Below, in pieces: positions 1 to 5,305 of a stretch of 18,149 nt of DNA. Positions within the stretch are counted from its first letter, which is position 1. Each line of letters begins with the position of its first letter. Below the pieces are notes generated by a model that had not been told where the DNA came from, did no database searches, and was given only the letters and a program-made list of their open reading frames with translations. The stretch is from Anaerolineales bacterium UBA6663 (GTDB taxonomy: Bacteria > Chloroflexota > Anaerolineae > Anaerolineales > UBA6663). The translations under genes and the position numbers were made by a program. The DNA lies in assembly GCA_002455335.1 (NCBI GenBank), contig DKKP01000351.1, positions 1 through 18,149 on the forward strand. The letters are read 5' to 3'.

Positions 1-525
1 CCCCAAGCCAGCGGCCGCGAGGCGCCCCGCCTCGTGGGCGCCTCGGCCGGTGCGCACAAGCATCGGCGCAACCCCGGCCGCCAGGCCCGCCTGGACATCG
101 GTCAGCGCATCGCCCACCATCACCGACCGCGTCAGATCGATCGACCACTCCTCAGCCGCACGGAGCAGCATGCCGGGCGCCGGCTTGCGGCAGCGCTGAG
201 GTTCGTCGTTTCGCTCAGGGCAGGTGTAGAACGCATCGATCCGGCCGCCCGCCGCCCGCGCCCAGCGCGCCAGATGCGCGTGGATCGCCTCCACAGTTGC
301 CTGGGTTATAATGCCTTTTCCGATCCCGGCCTGATTGGTGACGACGATCACAAGGTGCTCGGGTCTGGTACGACACAGGCGGCCAACGGCCTCGAACGCC
401 CCGGCCAACGGGATGGCTTCGCCAACCGAGCGAACATAATCCGGTTTGTTTTCGATCAGCACGCCGTCCCGATCCAGAAAGAGCGCGGGACGGCGCTGGG
501 GACGCGCCGAGTTGATTTGTGCCAT
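1..525 (-). CDS. gmhB: D-glycero-D-manno-heptose 1,7-bisphosphate 7-phosphatase (GmhB-like HAD phosphatase), 3' end outside window
   Basis: 175 codons are open from an ATG at 525 to the left edge, so the C-terminus is missing. The translation begins MAQINSARPQRRPALFLDRD and carries the HAD motifs in order: DRDGVL at about residues 19-24 (nucleophile and acid/base Asp), TNQAGIGKG at about 63-71, CRKPAPGML at about 112-120 and VGDALTDVQAG at about 136-146. The TNQ-GI-G and CRKP-PGML motifs are typical of the GmhB/histidinol-phosphatase group, cytoplasmic Mg-dependent enzymes that remove the C7 phosphate from heptose 1,7-bisphosphate. The GmhA-type isomerase encoded 1.3 kb away on the other strand supports a heptose role. 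The kinase and nucleotidyltransferase of the pathway are not in the window and could lie to the left. A TATAAT box sits 8 bases before the ATG and there is no Shine-Dalgarno sequence, so the mRNA is probably leaderless. Substrate anomer cannot be told from sequence. Confidence 0.87.
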   Translation of the reverse strand, partial: MAQINSARPQRRPALFLDRDGVLIENKPDYVRSVGEAIPLAGAFEAVGRLCRTRPEHLVIVVTNQAGIGKGIITQATVEAIHAHLARWARAAGGRIDAFYTCPERNDEPQRCRKPAPGMLLRAAEEWSIDLTRSVMVGDALTDVQAGLAAGVAPMLVRTGRGAHEAGRLAAAGLG

Positions 526-533
526 TGGGCCGC

Positions 534-539
534 ATTATA
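534..539 (-). promoter_or_regulatory. -10 box (TATAAT) of gmhB, leaderless spacing
   Basis: On the minus strand a perfect TATAAT ends 8 bases before the gmhB ATG at 525. Transcription normally starts about 6-8 bases past the -10 box, so the mRNA would begin at or next to the start codon. No good -35 box is visible. The same AT patch read on the plus strand (CATTAT/TATAGC) is the only promoter-like sequence upstream of the divergent epimerase at 556. Confidence 0.6.
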
Positions 540-555
540 GCGAACGAGATCACGC

Positions 556-1662
556 ATGAAGGTCCTTATCACAGGCGGCGCCGGGTTCATCGGCTCGCAT
601 ACCATGGATTTGCTGCTGGCACGCGGGCATGAGGTGCGCATCCTCGATGCCCTCGAGCCCCCGGTGCACCGCGACAGGCAGAAACCCGACTACATCCCGG
701 CGGACGTGGAGTTCCTGGTCGGTGATGTCCGCGACCGGGCCGCCTGGGAAGCAGCGCTGGTCGGCGTCGATGCGGTCTTCCACCTGGCCGCGTATCAAGA
801 CTATCTGCCCGACTTCTCCAAGTTCTTCCACGTCAACGCGGTCAGCACGGCCCTGCTCTACGAGATCATCGTCGAACGCCAGCTCCCGATCCGCAAGGTG
901 GTGGTGGCCAGCTCGCAGGCCGTGTACGGCGAGGGCAAATACGTGCGCGCCGACGGCCAGCCGTTCTACCCCGGCCAGCGCCCGGCCGATCAGTTGACCG
1001 GGCATATCTGGGAGATCCTGGACCCCGAGACCGGGGCCCCGCTTAGGCCCGACTTCACCGACGAGAGCGGCGTCCGCCCGCACAACTCGTACGCGATCAG
1101 CAAGTACACCGAGGAGCAGATCGCGCTCAACCTCGGCCGTCGCTACGGAATCCCATCGGTCGGCATGCGCTATTCGATCGTTCAAGGGCCGCGCCAGTCT
1201 TTCCGCAACGCCTACTCGGGCGCGCTGCGGATCTTCGCCATGCAGACCCTGGCCGGCGAACGCCCCGTGATCTACGAGGACGGTCTGCAGTTGCGCGACT
1301 ATGTCTACGTCGGCGACGTCGCCGCTGCGAATGCGCTTGTGCTCGAGGACGCGCGCGCCGACTACCAGGCCTTCAACGTCGGCGCCGGCCGCACCTGGAC
1401 TGTGCTCGAGTTCGCGCGGATCATGGCCGAGGCCGCCGGCCGCCCCGAGCTCGAGCCCGTGATCCCGGGCGAATACCGCTTCGGCGATACGCGCCACATC
1501 TTTTCGGCGATCGACAAGCTCCAGGCGCTCGGCTGGCAGCCGCAGGGCGATCCACAGCGCAGTTGCCGCGATTACATCGCCTGGGCCGGCAGCCAGCCCG
1601 ATTTCGGCAACTACAGCCAGGCCGCGCGGGAGCATATGAAGAAATTGGGGGCAGTCAGGTAG
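556..1662 (+). CDS. NAD-dependent nucleotide-sugar epimerase/dehydratase (extended SDR)
   Basis: 368 residues, a normal length for extended short-chain dehydrogenases acting on nucleotide sugars. The N-terminus MKVLITGGAGFIGSH holds the NAD-binding GGAGFIG (7-13). The catalytic set is Ser in VVASSQAVYG (119-120) with Tyr179 and Lys183 in NSYAISK. VEFLVGDVRD (51-60) and VFHLAAY are family hallmarks. An insert of about 45 residues between the Ser and the Tyr (QPFYPGQRPADQ..., 135-175) resembles the dTDP-L-rhamnose 4-epimerase branch, but UDP-glucose 4-epimerase or a 4,6-dehydratase cannot be excluded. It is divergent from gmhB with 30 bases between the starts, and it heads a plus-strand run with gmhA, a GT2 enzyme and another epimerase, so it probably provides a sugar for surface glycans. 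The ATG at 556 is chosen because the NAD motif begins almost at once. There is no clear ribosome-binding site. The TAG stop lies inside the first unit of the inverted repeat that follows. Confidence 0.88.
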   Translation: MKVLITGGAGFIGSHTMDLLLARGHEVRILDALEPPVHRDRQKPDYIPADVEFLVGDVRDRAAWEAALVGVDAVFHLAAYQDYLPDFSKFFHVNAVSTALLYEIIVERQLPIRKVVVASSQAVYGEGKYVRADGQPFYPGQRPADQLTGHIWEILDPETGAPLRPDFTDESGVRPHNSYAISKYTEEQIALNLGRRYGIPSVGMRYSIVQGPRQSFRNAYSGALRIFAMQTLAGERPVIYEDGLQLRDYVYVGDVAAANALVLEDARADYQAFNVGAGRTWTVLEFARIMAEAAGRPELEPVIPGEYRFGDTRHIFSAIDKLQALGWQPQGDPQRSCRDYIAWAGSQPDFGNYSQAAREHMKKLGAVR

Positions 1663-1797
1663 TCTATGTAGTCTAGTAGTCTAGTAGTCAGGTAGTCGGG
1701 TAGTCCTCTTTGTTGATGCGCCTCCGACTACCCGACTACGCGACTACCCGACTACCTGACTACCCGACTATCCGACTACTAGACTACAAGACTAACC
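1654..1797. repeat. Head-to-head 8-base tandem repeat forming a long imperfect inverted repeat
   Basis: The left arm (1654-1706) is built from units GTAGTCTA, GTAGTCAG and GTAGTCGG. The right arm (about 1725-1797) is built from the complementary units GACTACCC, GACTACGC, GACTACCT and GACTACTA. A spacer of about 19 bases (1707-1724) separates them. The array fills the whole gap between the epimerase and gmhA, includes the epimerase stop codon and ends 2 bases before the gmhA ATG. In RNA it would fold into one large stem-loop with several registers. It could act as a terminator or attenuator, an mRNA stabiliser or a site of repeat expansion. No T-tract follows it, so a classic intrinsic terminator is not shown. 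Confidence 0.9.
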
Positions 1798-1798
1798 C

Positions 1799-2365
1799 AT
1801 GGACTCCATCGACCTTTACCTCACCGAACTCGAAACCGTGATCCGCGAGCTGTCGCGCGACGAGGTGCGCGCTGTCGCCGACGCGCTGATGGCCGCACGC
1901 GCGGCCGGGCGCACGATCTTCATCATCGGCAACGGCGGCTCGGCCGCGACCGCCTCGCACATGATGAACGACCTCAATAAGTTCACGATCGTGCCCGGCA
2001 AACCGCGCTTCAAGGCGATCGCGCTGACCGACAACGTGCCGTTCATGACAGCCGTCGGCAACGACGCCTCCTATCACGACGTGTTCGTCGAGCCGCTGAC
2101 GAACCTGATGGCCGATGGCGACACCCTGATCGCGATCTCGGCCTCAGGCAACTCGCCCAACGTGGTCAAGGCCGTCGAGTACGCCAAATCGCGCGGCGCG
2201 ACGATCATCGGCTTCTGCGGCCGGCCGGGCGGCAAGCTCGCCCAGCTCGCCGACCACAAGGTCATCGCGCCCAGCGACCGCATCGGCCAGCAAGAGGACG
2301 TGCACATGATCCTCGATCATTGCCTGTCGTTCGCGCTGCTGGAACGGGTCAAGCAGGGTTTGTGA
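1799..2365 (+). CDS. gmhA: Phosphoheptose isomerase-like SIS-domain protein (GmhA family)
   Basis: 188 residues, the usual GmhA size (about 190). One SIS fold covers almost the whole protein: IGNGGSA (43-49) and SASGNSPN (114-121) are the sugar-phosphate loops, and the C-terminal helix contains QQEDVHMILDH (164-174). GmhA isomerises sedoheptulose 7-phosphate to D-glycero-D-manno-heptose 7-phosphate in the cytoplasm, the first step of heptose synthesis. The gmhB-like gene across the divergent promoter fits this. By my manual alignment, the position of the E. coli catalytic Glu65 is Asp here (HMMND, 54-58) and Gln172 corresponds to Glu166. The family is clear, but the exact substrate is less so. 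The ATG at 1799 has no Shine-Dalgarno sequence because the preceding 135 bases are the 8-base inverted repeat. Transcription probably comes through from the epimerase. Confidence 0.82.
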   Translation: MDSIDLYLTELETVIRELSRDEVRAVADALMAARAAGRTIFIIGNGGSAATASHMMNDLNKFTIVPGKPRFKAIALTDNVPFMTAVGNDASYHDVFVEPLTNLMADGDTLIAISASGNSPNVVKAVEYAKSRGATIIGFCGRPGGKLAQLADHKVIAPSDRIGQQEDVHMILDHCLSFALLERVKQGL

Positions 2366-2466
2366 TTTGCGATTGGTGATTGGTGATTGGCTCCCGCCGT
2401 AAACCCGTGGGCATTGCCGGTCACGACTCACCAGCAATCGCAAATCACCAATCACCAATCGCAAAT
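2365..2466. repeat. Perfect 24-bp inverted repeat of the 7-base word GATTGGT
   Basis: Positions 2365-2388 and 2443-2466 are exact reverse complements (24 of 24). Each is made of tandem 7-base words (GATTGGT on the left, ACCAATC on the right) with ATTTGCG at the outer end. The 54-base spacer (2389-2442) shows no gene. The left arm starts within the gmhA TGA stop codon and the right arm supplies the first two bases of the GT2 start codon, so the repeat occupies the complete intergenic gap. It can form a strong hairpin in RNA or a cruciform in DNA. There is no following T-tract. Confidence 0.93.
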
Positions 2467-3250
2467 GCTATCCGTCGTCATCCCGGCCTACAACGAACGC
2501 GAGCGCCTCGGCCAGGGTCTTGCGGAGGTGCTCGCCTTTTTGAATCGGCACACGCCCGATTTCGAGCTGATCATCGTCGATGACGGCAGCCAGGATGGCA
2601 TGGCGGACGTGGTCAGGGCCGCGATCGCGCTTGAGCCGCGGGCGCGGTTGATCACGTATAAGGCCAACCGCGGCAAGGGCTACGCGGTGCGCACCGGCGT
2701 ACTCGACTCGCACGGCGACCCCGTGATCTTCATGGACGCCGACCTCTCCACCCCACTGAGCGAGATCCCACGCATCCTCGAACGCCTGGCCGTCAGCGGC
2801 GCCGACATCGTCATCGGCTCGCGCGGGCTGCCGGAGGCCGACATCCGCCAGAAGCCCCCGCTCGGGCGGCGGATCGCTTCGCGCATTTTCGACGAGATCA
2901 AACACGCCCTGGTCGGCCTGCGCGGGCTGCACGACACCCAGTGCGGGTTCAAGGCCTTCCGCGGCAACGTGGCACGCCGGCTCTTTGACCTCAGCCGCGT
3001 CGACCGCTTCATGTTCGACGTCGAGATCCTGTACCTGGCCGAGCGCGCCGGGCTGAGCATCGTCGAGTTCCCGGTGGCCTGGGCCGATATGCCCGGCAGC
3101 AAGGTGCGCTTCCTCGAAGGCGTGATCAACATGTTCCGGGATCTCTGGCGCATTCGCCGCATGCATCCCGGCGAGATCGTGGTCGAGCGCGAAAACAGTC
3201 GACGGGCGACCGATGAGGAGCGTCAGGCGTCAGGCATCACCCGCCAGTGA
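2465..3250 (+). CDS. Family 2 glycosyltransferase, dolichyl/polyprenyl-phosphate glucose (or mannose) synthase type (ALG5/DPM1-like)
   Basis: 261 residues from the ATG at 2465. A longer reading from a TTG at 2387 would only translate the repeat, and MLSVVIPAYNERE at 2465 is the typical GT2 beginning. The GT-A fold shows DDGS (39-42, nucleotide binding), NRGKGYAVRTG (68-78), DADLSTP (91-97, the DXD metal site), GSRG (118-121), HDTQCGFKAF (156-165) and RFMFDVEILY (181-190). The last two motifs are characteristic of the ALG5/DPM1 group, which loads a sugar from UDP- or GDP-sugar onto a polyprenyl phosphate on the inner membrane face. No transmembrane segment is visible. The product would suit the GT-C transferases encoded further right. 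The last residues (about 252-258, EERQASG) are encoded by the next repeat, GCGTCAG. No Shine-Dalgarno sequence is present. Confidence 0.87.
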   Translation: MLSVVIPAYNERERLGQGLAEVLAFLNRHTPDFELIIVDDGSQDGMADVVRAAIALEPRARLITYKANRGKGYAVRTGVLDSHGDPVIFMDADLSTPLSEIPRILERLAVSGADIVIGSRGLPEADIRQKPPLGRRIASRIFDEIKHALVGLRGLHDTQCGFKAFRGNVARRLFDLSRVDRFMFDVEILYLAERAGLSIVEFPVAWADMPGSKVRFLEGVINMFRDLWRIRRMHPGEIVVERENSRRATDEERQASGITRQ

Positions 3251-3264
3251 CGCTGCCGCGACAG

Positions 3265-3316
3265 CTGCGGGCCGCGTCTGCGGGCCGCGTCTGCGGGCCG
3301 CGTCTGCGGGCCGCGT
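3265..3316. repeat. 13-base tandem repeat, four exact copies of CTGCGGGCCGCGT
   Basis: Units at 3265-3277, 3278-3290, 3291-3303 and 3304-3316 are identical. They lie in the 150-base gap between the GT2 gene and the second epimerase, inside the larger GCGTCAG inverted repeat. No gene or promoter is visible in this stretch itself. Confidence 0.95.
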
Positions 3317-3336
3317 CGACGCGCGGTTGGCCCGGG

Positions 3337-3364
3337 TTGCGTTCTCCGCCCGGCGGCGTATCCT
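3337..3364 (+). promoter_or_regulatory. Candidate sigma-70-type promoter upstream of the second epimerase
   Basis: TTGCGT (3337-3342) and TATCCT (3359-3364) are separated by 16 bases, giving a plausible -35/-10 pair. A 30-base leader would follow to the ATG at 3401. A 7-bp inverted repeat, GGGTTGC (3334-3340) and GCAACCC (3370-3376), brackets it. Both hexamers deviate from consensus, so this is only a candidate. Confidence 0.35.
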
Positions 3365-3400
3365 TTCCGGCAACCCCTCTCGGTCTGGTGAAAGACACCT

Positions 3401-4423
3401 ATGCCCACACATCACGCCCAACTGACGCCTGACGCCCGCCGCCTGACACCTCTACGCGCCCTGATCACGGGCGGCGCCGGGTTCATCGGGAGCCACCTGG
3501 CCGAGACCCTGCTCGGTTCCGGCGCGCGGGTCGTGGCCGTCGACAACCTGTCGACCGGGCGCTTCGAGAACATCGCCCACCTGGCCGAGCGGCAGGACTT
3601 CCAATTCGTGTTCGAGAGCGCGGCCAACGAGACCGTGATGGATCGGCTGGTCAGCGAAGCCGACGTGATCTTCCACCTGGCGGCGGCGGTCGGCGTCGAG
3701 TTGATCGTGCGCGACCCGGTCTGGACGATCGAGACCAACCTGCAGGCGACCGAGGTCGCGCTGCGGCTGGCGCGGCGCTATCGGCGCAAACTCGTGCTGG
3801 CCTCGACCTCCGAGGTCTACGGCAAGAGCGCGGCCGTGCCCTATCGCGAGGACGACGATCGCGTGCTCGGCCCGACCACAAAGAGCCGCTGGAGCTACGC
3901 CGAGTCGAAGGCGATCGACGAGTTCCTGGCGCTGGCCTATCACAAACAATTCGGCGTGCCCGTGGTGATCTGTCGCTTCTTCAACACGGTCGGGCCGCGC
4001 CAATCGGGCAGCTATGGCATGGTCATCCCGCGCCTTGTGGCGCAGGCGCTCAAGGGCGAGCCGCTCACCGTGTACGGCGACGGCAATCAGTCGCGTTGCT
4101 TCTGCAACGTCCGCGACGTGATCAAGGCCGTGACGGCCCTGGCCGCTGCGCCGGCCGCCGAGGGCGAAATCTTCAACATCGGCTCGCAGGAAGAAGTCAC
4201 CATTCGCCAGCTCGCCGAGCGCATCGCGGCGCGCGTGCCCGGCGCCTCACGCGAGGTCCGCCTGATCCCCTACGAGCAGGCTTATGAGGTGGGTTTCGAG
4301 GATATGCTCCGCCGGGTGCCCGCGATCGACAAGATCCAGGCCGCGATCGGCTGGGCGCCGACGACCCGACTGGATGAGACGCTGGACGAAGTCATCGCAT
4401 GGAGCAGAGAGCGCGGTGCGTAG
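3401..4423 (+). CDS. NAD-dependent nucleotide-sugar epimerase/decarboxylase (extended SDR), second copy
   Basis: 340 residues. The NAD motif GGAGFIG is at 24-30, later than usual because the first 17 residues or so (MPTHHAQLTPDARRLTP) are partly encoded by the GCGTCAG repeat. No in-frame ATG, GTG or TTG occurs between 3401 and the motif, so this start is kept. STSEVYG (135-141), Tyr166 and Lys170 (YAESK) form the catalytic set. CRFFNTVGPRQ and PLTVYGDGNQSRCF are typical of the UDP-glucose 4-epimerase/UDP-glucuronate decarboxylase branch. It probably makes a UDP-sugar (galactose-, xylose- or galacturonate-type) for surface glycans. It differs strongly from the 556-1662 protein beyond the fold. 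It is preceded by a weak promoter candidate and a small hairpin (GGTG-CACC). Its TAG stop pairs, within an inverted repeat, with the stop codon of the converging methyltransferase gene. Confidence 0.86.
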   Translation: MPTHHAQLTPDARRLTPLRALITGGAGFIGSHLAETLLGSGARVVAVDNLSTGRFENIAHLAERQDFQFVFESAANETVMDRLVSEADVIFHLAAAVGVELIVRDPVWTIETNLQATEVALRLARRYRRKLVLASTSEVYGKSAAVPYREDDDRVLGPTTKSRWSYAESKAIDEFLALAYHKQFGVPVVICRFFNTVGPRQSGSYGMVIPRLVAQALKGEPLTVYGDGNQSRCFCNVRDVIKAVTALAAAPAAEGEIFNIGSQEEVTIRQLAERIAARVPGASREVRLIPYEQAYEVGFEDMLRRVPAIDKIQAAIGWAPTTRLDETLDEVIAWSRERGA

Positions 4424-4494
4424 TGCGCGGTGCGTGGTGCGTGGTGCGACGCTCCCGCGCTCCCGCGCTCTACGCGCCCCGCTCCCCGCTCTCT
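4406..4494. repeat. Imperfect inverted repeat of 7/8-base words between convergent genes, possible bidirectional terminator
   Basis: The left side is a run of 7-base units GTGCGTA, GTGCGCG, GTGCGTG, GTGCGTG, GTGCGAC (from 4416). The right side is CTCCCGCG twice, then CTCTACGCG and CCCCGCTCC. Pairing blocks are AGAGAGCG (4406-4413) with CGCTCTCT (4487-4494), and GCGTAGTGCGCGG (4418-4430) with CCGCGCTCTACGC (4463-4475, 12 of 13 matched). The epimerase TAG (4421-4423) and the methyltransferase stop (4470-4472 read from the other strand) lie opposite each other in the second block. Confidence 0.82.
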
Positions 4495-5288
4495 TTCGTC
4501 CCGACCGCAAACACCTCACGCTCGAAGAAGTAACGAAACGGCGGCAGGCCAAAGAGCACCTTGCGCGCCAGGCGGAACAGGCCGCTCTCCTGGCGGTTCT
4601 GCGGAGGCGACTCGAGCCACGCGCGCACCGCGCGAAAGCCGGCGCGGCGCAGGTTGGCCGCCAGGCTGAACTGGCTCTGCTCGTTGACGTGCACGTCGGC
4701 GTTGGCGGCGACATTCAGCAGCCGCGGGTCACGCGGGTATTGCGCTCCCTGCCCCATCAACACCCGCACCCCGCGCACAAGCGGATACGCATAGCGGTCA
4801 TACCAGACATTCGGGGCGGTGTGCACCACGATCATGCCGCCGGGCTTGAGCACGCGGCGCGACTCCCGCAGACAGAGGTCGAGCTCCCACGGGAAGAGAT
4901 GCTCGACCACATCGAAGATCAACACCCTGTCGAACGCGCCATCTGGAAAGGGCATCAGCTTGGCGTCCGAACGCGCCAGGCCGGTCTCAGCCTGGAGGGC
5001 CTGCTCGCCGGCCAGCATCGTGCGCGCCAGATCGAGCGCGACCGGCGAGTAGTCGACGCCATAAGCGGCCGCCCCGAGCTCGGCGCAATGTCGCACGATC
5101 TCACCGCGACCGCAGCCCAGGTCGAGCACGCGCATCCCAGGCCGGATCTCGGCGACCGCGAACGCGGCGTTCAACCGGCGCGAGAGCCGCTGCCCCTGGC
5201 TTTCGGTGAATTCGGTGAAGCCCTCGCAGGCGTTGAGGAAGTACTCCTCGGTATAGAGCTCGGGGGGAAGTGAACGCTTATCGTTCAT
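4470..5288 (-). CDS. Class I SAM-dependent methyltransferase
   Basis: 272 residues with a Rossmann methyltransferase core. Motif I VLDLGCGRGE (54-63) binds S-adenosylmethionine and is followed by the acidic GVDYS (77-81), DAKLMPFPDGAFD (108-120), FDVVEHL (125-131) and VLKPGGMIVVHTAPN (146-160). No membrane segment is seen. The substrate is not evident. Relatives with this architecture often modify sugars, lipids or polyprenyl compounds, and the neighbourhood (sugar epimerases, MurJ) suggests a cell-surface glycan or lipid target. The gene lies 12 bases downstream of the murJ stop codon on the same strand, but it has its own TATAAT box overlapping that stop. A partial ribosome-binding site, AAAGGG, lies 6 bases before the ATG at 5288. 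The last residues (about KESGERGA) are encoded by the repeat shared with the convergent epimerase, so the end of the protein may be variable. Confidence 0.86.
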   Translation of the reverse strand: MNDKRSLPPELYTEEYFLNACEGFTEFTESQGQRLSRRLNAAFAVAEIRPGMRVLDLGCGRGEIVRHCAELGAAAYGVDYSPVALDLARTMLAGEQALQAETGLARSDAKLMPFPDGAFDRVLIFDVVEHLFPWELDLCLRESRRVLKPGGMIVVHTAPNVWYDRYAYPLVRGVRVLMGQGAQYPRDPRLLNVAANADVHVNEQSQFSLAANLRRAGFRAVRAWLESPPQNRQESGLFRLARKVLFGLPPFRYFFEREVFAVGTKESGERGA

Positions 5289-5299
5289 GTGGACCCTTT

Positions 5300-5305
5300 A
5301 TTATA
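5300..5305 (-). promoter_or_regulatory. -10 box (TATAAT) of the methyltransferase gene, overlapping the murJ stop
   Basis: TATAAT on the minus strand ends 11 bases before the ATG at 5288. The TAA stop of murJ (5301-5303) is part of the same hexamer. Expected transcription starts would leave a leader of about 5 bases, too short for a full ribosome-binding site. Confidence 0.55.

Larger units (their letters stand above)
3220..3435. repeat. 14-bp inverted repeat of the word GCGTCAG flanking a gap and invading both genes
   Basis: GCGTCAGGCGTCAG at 3220-3233 and its exact reverse complement CTGACGCCTGACGC at 3422-3435 lie 188 bases apart. The left arm encodes the last codons of the GT2 gene. The right arm encodes part of the N-terminal extension of the next epimerase. 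Weaker copies continue outward (CAGGCATCAC on the left, CCGCCTGACACC on the right). Confidence 0.85.

Noticed and set aside
550..1635. Long antisense open frame (361 codons) opposite the first epimerase, and similar long frames opposite GT2, uvrC and metG
   Set aside because: These are shadows of high-GC coding sequence. The proteins are low-complexity, rich in Arg/Ala/Asp/His and have no motifs, while the sense frames have full family signatures.
1654..1797. CRISPR array
   Set aside because: Units of 8 bases without unique spacers and with inverted halves do not match repeat-spacer architecture, and no cas genes are present.
2387..2464. Earlier TTG start for the GT2 gene
   Set aside because: The added residues (QQSQITNHQSQ and similar) are only the translated heptamer repeat.
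1654..2466. MITE or insertion-sequence remnant
   Set aside because: No transposase, no target duplication and no shared terminal sequence. Each gap uses a different tandem word.
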